Positions 34,108-42,091 are shown, numbered from the stretch's first letter. The stretch: DNA of 64,000 bases from Lysobacter sp036697405 (GCF_036697405.1 NZ_JBAHWA010000009.1:1-64000), one strand, 5' to 3'. Translations and numbers: made by a program. The notes: generated by a model not told the origin, from the sequence alone.

Positions 34108-34734
34108 TCAGAACCGGTGGATATAGGCCAGGCCGTAGACCAGCGGATCGATCTGGGCGGTGCCGATCTTGACGCCGTTGACCTCGACATCGGTGTCGAT
34201 GTCCATCCAGCGCACGTCGACCCGGATCGCGCCGCTTTCGCCGATCATGAAGTCCACGCCCGCGTGCGCGGCCGGGCCCCAGGAATCCTTGAGCTTGATC
34301 GTGGTGCCTTCGAGCGCGCCGGTGGTCTTCTCGCTGAAGAACAGGGTGTAGTTGATGCCGGCGCCGACGAACGGCGAGACCATGCCGCGGCTGTTGAAGT
34401 GGTACTGCAGGGTGACCGTCGGCGGCAGCTGCTTGGTCGTGGCGACCTGGCCCACGTCGACGATGTCGATGTCGTGCTCGAACGGGATCGAGGCCAGGAC
34501 TTCCAGGCCCAGGTCGTTGCGGATGAAATACTCGAACGTCACCGTCGGCTGGACGTTTTCGCTGATCTCCAGGTCGAACTCGCCGTCCAGGACGCTGCCG
34601 TTGTCCGAGGTCGGCGAGACCTGGTGGGCGCCGACACCGAGGCTCCAAGTGCCGGCCGACTGGGCCAGGACGGGTTGCGACAGGCAGGCCAGAGCCAGGG
34701 CGGCGATCGCGCCACCGTAAGTACGCTTGTTCAT
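34108..34734 (-). CDS. OmpW family outer-membrane protein
   Basis: 208 residues with a signal peptide ending at PVLAQS, followed by an eight-stranded small beta barrel. The OmpW features are the early GVGAHQVSPTSDNG, LGLEVLASIPFEHDI, the SPFVGAGINYTLFF strand, the DSWGPAAHAGVDFMIG strand and a C-terminal aromatic residue (YIHRF) recognised by the Bam complex. OmpW proteins let small hydrophobic compounds cross the outer membrane. The start has AGGGGA about 8 nt upstream. Divergent from gap across 255 bp. Confidence 0.88.
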   Translation of the reverse strand: MNKRTYGGAIAALALACLSQPVLAQSAGTWSLGVGAHQVSPTSDNGSVLDGEFDLEISENVQPTVTFEYFIRNDLGLEVLASIPFEHDIDIVDVGQVATTKQLPPTVTLQYHFNSRGMVSPFVGAGINYTLFFSEKTTGALEGTTIKLKDSWGPAAHAGVDFMIGESGAIRVDVRWMDIDTDVEVNGVKIGTAQIDPLVYGLAYIHRF

Positions 34735-34931
34735 TCCTTGAATCCCCTGTTGGATCGAGCTGATTTGATCGGGCTGGGCGTAATCCGGTTTTGGATCGCC
34801 AGCCACTTTATGCGTGCCAAATCCTGCCCGTCCTTGACTTTCGTTGCAATATCGCCCGACGCCCGATGCCGGACCCGCCCGCCCGGGGCCGGGTCGTTCC
34901 GTGGGGCGGGCCGGGGCCAGGGCGCCGCGTT

Positions 34932-34940
34932 TGCTAGAAT
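34932..34940 (+). promoter_or_regulatory. extended -10 promoter element of gap
   Basis: TGCTAGAAT, about 50 nt before the gap ATG, is a TGn-extended -10 (TAGAAT, 5/6). No -35 is visible, which extended -10 promoters tolerate. It is followed by GCGGGTTTCCCC. Confidence 0.5.
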
Positions 34941-34989
34941 GCGGGTTTCCCCATCCCAGCCGCGCGTGCGGGCCCAGGAGTTTGCAGAA

Positions 34990-35994
34990 ATGGCGATCAA
35001 GGTAGGCATCAACGGCTTCGGCCGCATCGGACGCAACGTGCTGCGCTCGGCGGTGCAGAATTTCGGCGGCGAGATCGAAATCGTCGCGATCAACGACCTG
35101 CTCGAGCCGGACTACCTGGCCTACATGCTCCAGTACGACTCGGTCCACGGCCGCTTCAAGGGCGAGATCGCGGTCGAGGGCAACACCCTGATCGTCAACG
35201 GCCAGAAGATCCGCCTGACCCAGGAACGCGACCCGGCCAACCTCAAGTGGGACGAGGTCGGCGCCGAGGTGGTGATCGAGTCCACCGGCCTGTTCCTGGA
35301 CAAGGCCACCGCGCAGAAGCACCTGGACGCGGGCGCCAAGAAGGTCGTGCTGTCGGCGCCGTCCAAGGACGACACGCCGATGTTCGTCTACGGCGTCAAC
35401 GACAAGACCTACAAGGGCGAGGCGATCATCTCCAACGCCTCGTGCACCACCAACTGCCTGGCCCCGCTGGCCAAGGTGCTGAACGACAAGTGGGGCATCA
35501 AGCGCGGCCTGATGACCACCGTGCACGCCGCCACCGCCACCCAGAAGACCGTCGACGGCCCGTCCAACAAGGACTGGCGCGGCGGCCGCGGCATCCTGGA
35601 GAACATCATCCCGTCCAGCACCGGCGCGGCCAAGGCGGTCGGCGTGGTGATCCCGGAACTCAACAAGAAGCTCACCGGCATGTCCTTCCGCGTACCGACC
35701 TCGGACGTGTCGGTGGTCGACCTCACCGTCGAGCTCAACAAGGACGCCACCTACGCCGAGATCTGCGCGGAAATGAAGGCGCAGAGCGAAGGCGCGCTCA
35801 AGGGCATCCTGGGCTACACCGAGGACAAGGTGGTCGCCACCGATTTCCGCGGCGACACCCGCACCTCGATCTTCGACGCCGACGCCGGCATCGCCCTGGA
35901 CGGCACCTTCGTCAAGCTGGTGAGCTGGTACGACAACGAATGGGGCTACTCGAACAAGTGCCTGGAAATGGTCAAGGTGGTCGCGGGCAAGTAA
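34990..35994 (+). CDS. gap: glyceraldehyde-3-phosphate dehydrogenase
   Basis: 334-residue glycolytic enzyme that converts glyceraldehyde 3-phosphate to 1,3-bisphosphoglycerate with NAD+. The Rossmann motif is INGFGRIGRNVLR (8-20), and INDL (35-38) with Asp36 indicates NAD preference. The catalytic Cys152 is in SNASCTTNCLAP and His179 in TVHAATATQ. The C-terminus has VSWYDNEWGYSNK. The leader has AGGAG 9 nt before the ATG. Monocistronic: it has its own promoter element and a strong terminator at 36023. Confidence 0.98.
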   Translation: MAIKVGINGFGRIGRNVLRSAVQNFGGEIEIVAINDLLEPDYLAYMLQYDSVHGRFKGEIAVEGNTLIVNGQKIRLTQERDPANLKWDEVGAEVVIESTGLFLDKATAQKHLDAGAKKVVLSAPSKDDTPMFVYGVNDKTYKGEAIISNASCTTNCLAPLAKVLNDKWGIKRGLMTTVHAATATQKTVDGPSNKDWRGGRGILENIIPSSTGAAKAVGVVIPELNKKLTGMSFRVPTSDVSVVDLTVELNKDATYAEICAEMKAQSEGALKGILGYTEDKVVATDFRGDTRTSIFDADAGIALDGTFVKLVSWYDNEWGYSNKCLEMVKVVAGK

Positions 35995-36022
35995 GCCGCG
36001 GCGATCGTAGCCACAGGAGAAG

Positions 36023-36049
36023 GCCCCGCATTCGCGGGGCTTTTTCTTT
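36023..36049 (+). terminator. rho-independent terminator of gap
   Basis: GCCCCGC (36023-36029), loop ATTC, GCGGGGC (36034-36040), then TTTTTCTTT. A classic strong terminator. Confidence 0.92.
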
Positions 36050-36059
36050 GGGGCGAAGG

Positions 36060-36265
36060 TAAAGCAAATCCCCCTAAGCCCCTTTTCCAAGGGGGGAACC
36101 GAGTCGGTCTTTAGCGCACGACGAAAAATCGCCCCCTTTGAAAAAAGGGGGCTGCGCGCAGCGTCCCCGCGAGGTCTGTACTTGCCAGGCCGCGCGGGGG
36201 ATTTGCTTTTGCGCGATGCGGTGAGGCAAATCCCTCCGACCCATCTTTTTCAAAGGGGAGAACCG
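36060..36265. repeat. cluster of AAATCCCCC / CAAAGGGG dispersed repeats
   Basis: The gap between gap and metE holds several copies, in both orientations, of an element seen also at 336-373. AAATCCCCCTAAGCCCC...AAGGGGGGAACC is at 36065-36102, GCCCCCTTTGAAAAAAGGGGGC at 36132-36153, the inverted end GGGGGATTTGC at 36196-36206, and CAAATCCCTCCGACCC...TTTTTCAAAGGGGAGAACC at 36228-36263. Each unit can fold into a C-rich/G-rich hairpin. No gene is present. Confidence 0.75.
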
Positions 36266-36280
36266 GTTGCGAAGAAGGGG

Positions 36281-38560
36281 TTACGCCGAGGCCGTCGCCG
36301 ACTCCCGCAAACCCTCCGCCGCCTGCACCATCGCCCGCAGCGCCGTGCGCACCTCCGGCCAGCCGCGGGTCTTGAGGCCGCAGTCCGGATTGACCCACAG
36401 CTGCGCCGGGGTCAGCACGTCCAGCGCCTTGCCCAGCAGCTCGCGCATCTCCTCCACGCTGGGCACGCGCGGCGAATGGATGTCGTAGACGCCCGGGCCG
36501 ATGCCGTTGGGGTAGCGGTAGCGCACGAACGCGTCCAGCAGCTGCATGCGCGAGCGCGAGGTCTCGATCGAGATCACGTCGGCGTCCAGGTCGGCGACCG
36601 CCTCGATGATGTCGTTGAACTCGGCGTAGCACATGTGGGTGTGGATCTGGGTCGCATCCCCGACGCCGCTGGCGGCCAAGCGGAAGGCTTCGCCGGCCCA
36701 GGCCAGATAGGCGGGCCAGTCGGCGCGGCGCAGCGGCAGGCCTTCGCGCAGCGCCGGTTCGTCGATCTGGATCACGGCGATGCCGGCTGCCTCCAGGTCC
36801 AGCACTTCCTCGCGCAGGGCCAGGGCGATCTGGCGGCAGGTGTCGGCGCGCGGCTGGTCGTCGCGCACGAACGACCATTGCAGGATCGTGACCGGGCCGG
36901 TCAACATGCCCTTGACCGGGCGTGGGGTCAGCGACTGCGCATAGCGCGCCCAGTCCACGGTCATCGCGCGCGGACGCGCGACATCGCCGTACAGCACCGG
37001 CGGCTTCACGCAGCGCGAGCCGTAGCTCTGGACCCAGCCATGGGCGGTGAAGGCGAAGCCGGACAGTTGCTCGCCGAAGTACTCGACCATGTCGTTGCGT
37101 TCGAACTCGCCGTGCACCAGCACGTCCAGGCCCAGCGCTTCCTGTTCGCGCAGGCACAGCTCGGTCTCGCGTTCGAGAAAGGCGCGGTAGCCGGCGTGGT
37201 CCAGGCGCCCGGCCTTGTGTTCGGCGCGGGCCTGGCGCACCTGCGAGGTCTGCGGGAAGGAACCGATCGTGGTGGTCGGGAAGTCGGGCAGCTTCAGTCG
37301 CTGCGCCTGCACCGGCGCGCGCTGCGCGTAGGGCGAATCGCGACGGGCCATGGCGGGGACGATCGCGGCGAGCTTGGCGCGCACCTGGGCGTCGCGCAGC
37401 AGCGGCGAGGCCAGGCGCGCGGCGCGCGCGCTCGCGGCCGCGGCCAGCGCGTCGGCCGCGCGGTCGTCGCCGGCCAGGGTGTCGGCGAGCAGGCGCAGTT
37501 CCTCGAGCTTCTGCTTGGCGTAGGCCATCCACTGTCGCAGCGGCGGCGGCAGCTTGCGCTCCAGCTCAAGATCGATCGGCACGTGCAGCAGCGAGCACGA
37601 CGGCGCCAGCCAGCGTGCGCGTGCGCCGGCGCGGCGCGCCAGGCTGAGCGCCGCGTCCAGATCGGCGCGCCAGACGTTGCGGCCGTCGACCACGCCCAGG
37701 CTGAGCGCGCGATCCTCCGGCAGCCTGGGCAACAGCGCTTCGAGCTGGCCGGGCGCGCGCGCCAGGTCCAGGTGCAGGGCCTGTACCGGCAACGCCGCGG
37801 CCAGTTCGGCGTTGTCGCCGAGGCCGCCGAAGTAACTGGCCAGCAGGCGCCGCGGCGCATCGGCCGCGGCGAGCGCGTCGTAGGCGCGGCGATAGGCGCG
37901 GCGATCGGCCTCGTCCAGGTCCAGGGCCAGGCAGGGTTCGTCCAGCTGCACCCATTGCGCGCCGGCGCTCTTGAGCCGCGCCAGCAGGTCGGCATAGGCC
38001 GGCAGCAGGGCATCGAGCAGCTCGCGCGGGTCGCCGCCGTCGCCGCGCTTGCCCAGCTTGAGCAGGGACACCGGCCCCAGCAGCACCGGCCGCGCCTGCA
38101 GGCCCAGGGCCTGGGCCTCGGCGAGTTCGGCCAGCGGTTTGTCGCCGCGCAGGACGAAGCGCTGGTCGCGCTCGAACTGCGGCACCAGGTAGTGGTAGTT
38201 GGTGTCGAACCACTTGGTCATTTCCAGGGCGCGCAGGTCGTGGCGCGCGTCCTGCAGGCCGCGTGCGAGCGCGAAGTAGCCGGCCAGTGGATCGGCGTCG
38301 AGCGTCTCGCGGTAGGGCGCGGGCACCGCGTCGAACAGCACGGCGGTGTCCAGCACATGGTCGTAGAGCGAGAAGTCGTTGCAGGGCACTACGTCGGCGC
38401 CGGCGTCGCGCGCCAGCGTCCAATGCCGGGCGCGCAGCGTGCGTGCGGTGTCGTGCAGATCGCCGGCCGCGGTCTCGCCTTTCCAGAACGATTCCAGGGC
38501 CTGCTTGAGCTCGCGTCGCGCGCCGATGCGCGGGAAGCCGAGGTGGGTAACGCTGATCAT
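36281..38560 (-). CDS. metE: cobalamin-independent methionine synthase
   Basis: 759-residue cytosolic enzyme that transfers the methyl group of methyltetrahydrofolate (triglutamate) to homocysteine without B12. The N-terminal half starts with THLGFPRIGARRELK. The catalytic C-terminal half has PTTTIGSFPQTSQVR and the zinc-site motifs HTHMCYAEFNDI (His and Cys) and VNPDCGLKTRGWPE (Cys). ATG 38560 has AGGAG 5 nt upstream. Length matches E. coli MetE (753). It is preceded by a cobalamin riboswitch and a promoter at 39018-39046, so expression should fall when B12 is present and a MetH enzyme can take over. Confidence 0.97.
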   Translation of the reverse strand: MISVTHLGFPRIGARRELKQALESFWKGETAAGDLHDTARTLRARHWTLARDAGADVVPCNDFSLYDHVLDTAVLFDAVPAPYRETLDADPLAGYFALARGLQDARHDLRALEMTKWFDTNYHYLVPQFERDQRFVLRGDKPLAELAEAQALGLQARPVLLGPVSLLKLGKRGDGGDPRELLDALLPAYADLLARLKSAGAQWVQLDEPCLALDLDEADRRAYRRAYDALAAADAPRRLLASYFGGLGDNAELAAALPVQALHLDLARAPGQLEALLPRLPEDRALSLGVVDGRNVWRADLDAALSLARRAGARARWLAPSCSLLHVPIDLELERKLPPPLRQWMAYAKQKLEELRLLADTLAGDDRAADALAAAASARAARLASPLLRDAQVRAKLAAIVPAMARRDSPYAQRAPVQAQRLKLPDFPTTTIGSFPQTSQVRQARAEHKAGRLDHAGYRAFLERETELCLREQEALGLDVLVHGEFERNDMVEYFGEQLSGFAFTAHGWVQSYGSRCVKPPVLYGDVARPRAMTVDWARYAQSLTPRPVKGMLTGPVTILQWSFVRDDQPRADTCRQIALALREEVLDLEAAGIAVIQIDEPALREGLPLRRADWPAYLAWAGEAFRLAASGVGDATQIHTHMCYAEFNDIIEAVADLDADVISIETSRSRMQLLDAFVRYRYPNGIGPGVYDIHSPRVPSVEEMRELLGKALDVLTPAQLWVNPDCGLKTRGWPEVRTALRAMVQAAEGLRESATASA

Positions 38561-38781
38561 GATGTCTCCTGCGATGCGTGTGGGCATGAGCAGGGCAACG
38601 AAGGAAGGCGGATACGCGCGCGCGACCGCTCGCCGCGGAAGCGGCGACGCCGGAGCACGACCTGCCTTCGACCTTCGCCCCCGCGGGCGAACCGGCTACG
38701 TCGGATCGGCGGGGACGGGCCGCGGCCGCGTCGCATCGCCGGCCCGACGGGGCCGGAGTCGGACGGAGGGCGAACCCTCCG

Positions 38782-38975
38782 GTCGTGGCAGGTCTTCGGG
38801 CTTGGGGCGTGGCGTCGCTGGACGCCGCCTACTGTCCGTCGCTTCCCGGGTTCGCACCCAGTGCCTGACGGAGGTCGTTCCCTATACCGCTGCGGGGCAG
38901 CTCCGGAATTGGACAGGTGTCCGCACCGGATTCCCTCTGGACGCCGCCGGCGCGAACCGTCGGCGTCTTGTCGCA
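38782..38975 (-). promoter_or_regulatory. cobalamin riboswitch upstream of metE
   Basis: On the minus strand the conserved elements appear in order: GAGGGAATCCGGTG (38924-38937), GCTGCCCCGCAGCGGTA (38885-38901), GCACTGGGTGCGAACC with CCGGGAAGC (38841-38864), GACAGTAGGC, and AAGCCCGAAGACCTGCC (38787-38803). A short peripheral hairpin GGCGTC-CAGC-GACGCC (38811-38826) sits before the last element. Between the aptamer and metE (38571-38781) there are GC-rich stems (such as GGAGGG/CCCTCC at 38765-38780) but no U-run, so control is more likely at ribosome binding or through Rho. The exact aptamer ends are approximate. Confidence 0.93.
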
Positions 38976-39017
38976 TCGCTTTATCTTTATGAAGCGATGG
39001 TCACCATGACGGTTGCC

Positions 39018-39046
39018 AAAGTACGGCCCGGCCGCGTCCAAGTCAA
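39018..39046 (-). promoter_or_regulatory. sigma-70 promoter of metE
   Basis: Minus strand TTGACT (39041-39046), a 17-bp spacer and TACTTT (39018-39023). Transcription would start near 39011, about 40 nt before the riboswitch core and 450 nt before the metE start. Confidence 0.6.
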
Positions 39047-39167
39047 TCGCCGGCGGCCTGCCTCGGCATCGGCGCCGGGCGGCGTTCGTGGAACCCGCGC
39101 GCGAGACGGTATAAAGGCGCTGAGTCCGCCGGCTAGCCTGCCGGGGCGTCACGCTCAGGGGGAGCGC

Positions 39168-39614
39168 ATGAAACTGAAGTTGAACTGGCATCAATCGATC
39201 GAACTGGGCGCTTTTCCGTACGCGGCGCCGATCGCGAACGTTCCCAAAAATCCGGGTATCTACATTTTCCTGCGCGTGCACGGCCGGACCGCCGAGGCGA
39301 TCTATGTCGGCAAGGCCGGCAACCTGCAATCGCGGATCAAGACCCAGTTGAACAATCTGAAGCTGATGCGCGGAATCCAGTCCATGCCCAACGGAAAACG
39401 CCGGCTGGTCTACGCCGAGTTCGTGGCCCGCCCCGGGCAGAAAGCCGCCACCGCCCTGCCGATCTGCGAAAAGACCTTGATCCGCTACTACCTGTCGCTG
39501 GGTCACGAACTGCTCAACATCCAAGGCGCCAAACTGCGCTACCACGAGCTGGATTCGCAGCGCAGCGATCTGCGCAAGTTCCTGCCGATCTCGACCAAGA
39601 TGCTGATCGGCTGA
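39168..39614 (+). CDS. GIY-YIG nuclease-like protein
   Basis: 148 residues with a GIY-YIG fold near the N-terminus: KNPGIYIF (first Tyr) and EAIYVGKAGNLQSRI (second Tyr, Gly and the catalytic Arg). A Glu in ICEKTLIRYY and an Asn in ELLNIQG correspond to the metal-binding end of the domain, so the active site looks intact. There is no extra DNA-binding domain. GGGGGAG lies just before the ATG. It runs divergently from metE, with a start 122 nt from the metE promoter. Role unknown: repair, restriction-like or domesticated endonuclease are all possible. Confidence 0.75.
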   Translation: MKLKLNWHQSIELGAFPYAAPIANVPKNPGIYIFLRVHGRTAEAIYVGKAGNLQSRIKTQLNNLKLMRGIQSMPNGKRRLVYAEFVARPGQKAATALPICEKTLIRYYLSLGHELLNIQGAKLRYHELDSQRSDLRKFLPISTKMLIG

Positions 39615-39639
39615 CGGGTTCCGCGTCCGCCGTGGCGGC

Positions 39640-40098
39640 TCACTCCACCTCGATGCGGTACACCGCCTGGCGCGCGGGCGCGGCGCCTGGCTCTTCGGGG
39701 CGCCGGTAGTCCAGCCGCAGCAGGCCGCTGCCGGGCCGGATGGCACGGAAGCGCCAAACCACCTGGCCGGGCGCGCCGGGCGGTGGTTCGCCGTCGGCGG
39801 ACGCGGCTTGAGGACGGAACGCCAGGACCGAACTCAGGACTTCGCTGCGACCCGGATCGCCGACATCGTCCACGCCGGCGACCACGTCCCAGCCGTAGCC
39901 GGTGGAGGGTTGGTCGTCGAGCGCGATTTCGAACTCTCCATCCAGCTTCAGTGCGATCTCGGCGCCGCTGTCGGCCAGCGTCAGCCGCGGCACCGGAGCG
40001 GGTTCCGCGGCCGGCGTGGCGGCTCGATCCTGCGGCGGCACGTACGCGCAAGCGGCCAGCATCAGCGCCGCGATGGTCAATGGGATAAGTCGGATCAC
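39640..40098 (-). CDS. chagasin-like (I42 family) protease inhibitor lipoprotein
   Basis: 152 residues from a GTG at 40098, chosen because it starts directly with a lipoprotein signal (VIRLIPLTIAALMLAAC). An Ala/Pro-rich spacer leads to an Ig-like domain with the three binding loops of cysteine-protease inhibitors: QPSTGYGWDV (L4), a middle GAPGQVVWRF (L2) and DYRRPEE (L6). A longer reading from 40185 adds a basic leader and is less likely. It is probably anchored in the envelope, protecting the cell from papain-like proteases, its own or foreign. Confidence 0.75.
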   Translation of the reverse strand: MIRLIPLTIAALMLAACAYVPPQDRAATPAAEPAPVPRLTLADSGAEIALKLDGEFEIALDDQPSTGYGWDVVAGVDDVGDPGRSEVLSSVLAFRPQAASADGEPPPGAPGQVVWRFRAIRPGSGLLRLDYRRPEEPGAAPARQAVYRIEVE

Positions 40099-40237
40099 GC
40101 GATATCGCCGCCTCGGTCGGAGCGGGCATCTTGCTGAAGTCGGGCCGGCTGCGCCAGCTCGGGCCCGGCTGGGATACGCATGCATCGTGTCGCGCGACCG
40201 CAGCGGCGTCGGGCCGGCGCGGAGGCGACGCGCGCGC

Positions 40238-40618
40238 TCAGGCCGGTGCGGACTCCAGCGCGGGCACCGGCGTCGGCACGCCCTCGCGATCCAGCGCGAT
40301 CATGGTGAAGCGTCCGCGCGTGGCCAGCCGCGACTCGCCGCTGAGCAGGTCTTCGCTGTGCATTTCGACCTCCACCTGCATCGAGGTGCGTCCCACCGAG
40401 ACCACGCGCGCGATCAGCTCGACCAGCGCGCCCTTGGGCACGGCGGTGTGGAAATCGATCTGCTCCGAGCGCGCGGTCACCACGGTGCGGCGGGCGTAGC
40501 GCGAGGCGGCGACGAACGCCGCCTTGTCCATCCACGCCAAGGCCTGGCCGCCGAACAGGGTGCCGAGGTGATTGGTGTGGTCGGGGAAGACGATTTCGAT
40601 GATGCGGGCTTCGGTCAT
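40238..40618 (-). CDS. acyl-CoA thioesterase (hotdog fold, YciA/BACH type)
   Basis: 126-residue cytosolic enzyme that hydrolyses acyl-CoA to free acid and CoA. The hotdog motif FPDHTNHLGTLFGGQALAWM holds the catalytic Asn/Asp region (about 11-30), and ARSEQIDFHTAVPKG and SVGRTSMQVEVEM complete the fold. The single-domain length fits YciA-type hexamers. Substrate length is not readable from the sequence. Repeats lie upstream and the I42 inhibitor gene downstream on the same strand, 139 nt away. Confidence 0.88.
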   Translation of the reverse strand: MTEARIIEIVFPDHTNHLGTLFGGQALAWMDKAAFVAASRYARRTVVTARSEQIDFHTAVPKGALVELIARVVSVGRTSMQVEVEMHSEDLLSGESRLATRGRFTMIALDREGVPTPVPALESAPA

Positions 40619-40922
40619 GGGTTTGTTTCCCGGCGGAGCGAGGAGAGCGACGTCGTAGCGAACGGTTCCCTATTCCGCTTGCAGGAGAGGGCTAGGGTGA
40701 GGGGCTTTTGCGTTAGCGGCGAGGAACCAGAGCAAAGGCATTCGCGCCGTTGGCGCTTACGCCCTCACCCCAACCCCTCTCCCGTGAGCGGGAGAGGGAG
40801 AGGGAGAGGGAGAGGGAGAGGGAGAGGGAGAGGGAGAGGGAGAGGGAGAGGGAGAGGGAGAGGGAGAGGGGCTTTAGGCTGGCGGGAGAGGTTTCAGAGT
40901 GCGGGTATCTCGCCCGCCTAAA
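40619..40922. other. repeat-filled gap between nrdB and the thioesterase gene
   Basis: About 300 bp without a gene. It holds a degraded GGAGAGGGCTAGGGTGAGG repeat (40684-40702), a CCCTCACCCCAACCCCTCTCCC element (40762-40783) and the GGGAGA tandem array (40790-40870). Confidence 0.7.
40790..40870. repeat. tandem array (GGGAGA)13.5
   Basis: 81 bp of uninterrupted 6-bp units. It lies inside a dispersed element whose left arm reads CCTCACCCCAACCCCTCTCCC and whose right arm would normally be GGGAGAGGGGC, so the array looks like a slippage expansion of that arm. One strand is pure purine. Confidence 0.95.
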
Positions 40923-41939
40923 TCAAAACGCCTCGTCGAACGCGACCTCGCCCTGCACGCCGACCTGGTAGGCCGAGACCCGGCGCTCGAAGAAGTTGGT
41001 CACTTCCTGCACGTCCTGCAGGTCCATGAAGCCGAAGGGGTTGGTGGAGCCGAAATGCTTGGGCATGCCCAACTGCGCCATGCGCTGGTCGGCGCAGTAC
41101 TCCAGGTACTGGCGCATGTCCTTCAGCGACAGGCCGACCACGCCGCCGGACAGCACGTCCTGGGCGAACTGGAGCTCGCAGGCCACCGCGTCCTCGAACA
41201 TCTTCACCACTTGCGCGCGCAGGTCGGCGTCGAACAGGTCGGGCTCTTCCTCGCGCGCGGTGCGGATCACCTCGAAGGCGAAGGCCATGTGGCAGCTCTC
41301 GTCGCGGAACACCCAGTTGGTGCCCGAGGCCAGGCCGTTGAGCAGGCCGCGCGAACGCAGGTAATAGACGTAGGCGAAGGCGGCGAAGAAGAACAGGCCC
41401 TCGATGCAGCCGGCGAAGCAGATCAGGTTGAGCAGGAACTGGCGACGCTGCTCGCGGGTCTCGATGCGCTTGAGGCCCTGCACCGAATCGATCCAGCGGA
41501 AGCAGAATTCGGCCTTGGCGCGGATCGAGGGGATGTTTTCGACTGCGTCGAAGGCCTTGGCGCGCTCGTTGGGGTCGGGCAGGTAGGTGTCGAGCAGGGT
41601 CAGGTAGAACTGCACGTGCAGCGCTTCCTCGTACAACTGTCGCGACAGGTACATGCGCGCTTCGGGCGCGTTGATGTGCTGGTACAGGTTCAGCACCAGG
41701 TTGTTGGCCACGATGCTGTCGCCGGTGGCGAAGAACGCGACCAGGCGCTCGACCAAGTGACGCTCGGCCGGGCCGAACTTGTGCTTGAGGTCGTTGACGT
41801 CCTGCGAGAAATCGACCTCTTCGACGGTCCAGGTGTTGCGGATCGCATCGCGGTACATCTCGTAGAAATGCGGATAGCGCATCGGCCGCAGGGTGAGATC
41901 GAAACCGGGATCGAGCAGGCGGGGCGGGGCGAGGGACAT
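40923..41939 (-). CDS. nrdB: class Ia ribonucleotide reductase beta subunit
   Basis: 338-residue subunit that carries the di-iron tyrosyl radical for deoxynucleotide synthesis. The first metal cluster ligands are Asp74 (ATGDSIV), Glu105 and His108 in LYEEALHVQFY. The radical Tyr is Tyr112, four residues after the His, all offset by exactly 10 from E. coli Asp84/Glu115/His118/Tyr122. The second set is in AGCIEGLFFF and DESCHMAFAF. This supports class Ia, not the Tyr-less class Ic. It follows nrdA by 152 bp that contain a palindromic repeat, and should be co-transcribed under the nrdA riboswitch. Confidence 0.96.
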   Translation of the reverse strand: MSLAPPRLLDPGFDLTLRPMRYPHFYEMYRDAIRNTWTVEEVDFSQDVNDLKHKFGPAERHLVERLVAFFATGDSIVANNLVLNLYQHINAPEARMYLSRQLYEEALHVQFYLTLLDTYLPDPNERAKAFDAVENIPSIRAKAEFCFRWIDSVQGLKRIETREQRRQFLLNLICFAGCIEGLFFFAAFAYVYYLRSRGLLNGLASGTNWVFRDESCHMAFAFEVIRTAREEEPDLFDADLRAQVVKMFEDAVACELQFAQDVLSGGVVGLSLKDMRQYLEYCADQRMAQLGMPKHFGSTNPFGFMDLQDVQEVTNFFERRVSAYQVGVQGEVAFDEAF

Positions 41940-41956
41940 GGGATTTCCTTGAATTG

Positions 41957-42090
41957 CTTTCCTTCTCCCGCGAGCGGGAGAAGGTGCCCGGAGGGCGGAT
42001 GAGGGCGCTCGACAATCGGTTACGGCGCGAGTCGCAGGGCGGCCCTCACCCCAACCCCCTCCCGCGCGGTGGGAGAGGGGCTAGAGCGGG
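41957..42090. repeat. REP-like palindromic element between nrdA and nrdB
   Basis: A perfect hairpin CCTTCTCCCGC-GA-GCGGGAGAAGG (41961-41984) is followed by GTGCCCGGAGGGCGGATGAGGG. At the other end lie CCCTCACCCCAACCCCCTCC (42047-42066) and GGGAGAGGGGC. It fills most of the nrdA-nrdB gap and resembles the element at 40762-40876. It could stabilise upstream mRNA or set the NrdA:NrdB ratio. Confidence 0.8.
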
Positions 42091-42091
42091 T

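Noticed and set aside
34800..34830. TGGCAC-like sequence on the minus strand before the OmpW gene as a sigma-54 site
   Set aside because: TGGCAC is present but the second half (TTGC) is missing at the required spacing.
40790..40870. CRISPR array
   Set aside because: The units are 6 bp with no spacers; it is a simple tandem repeat.
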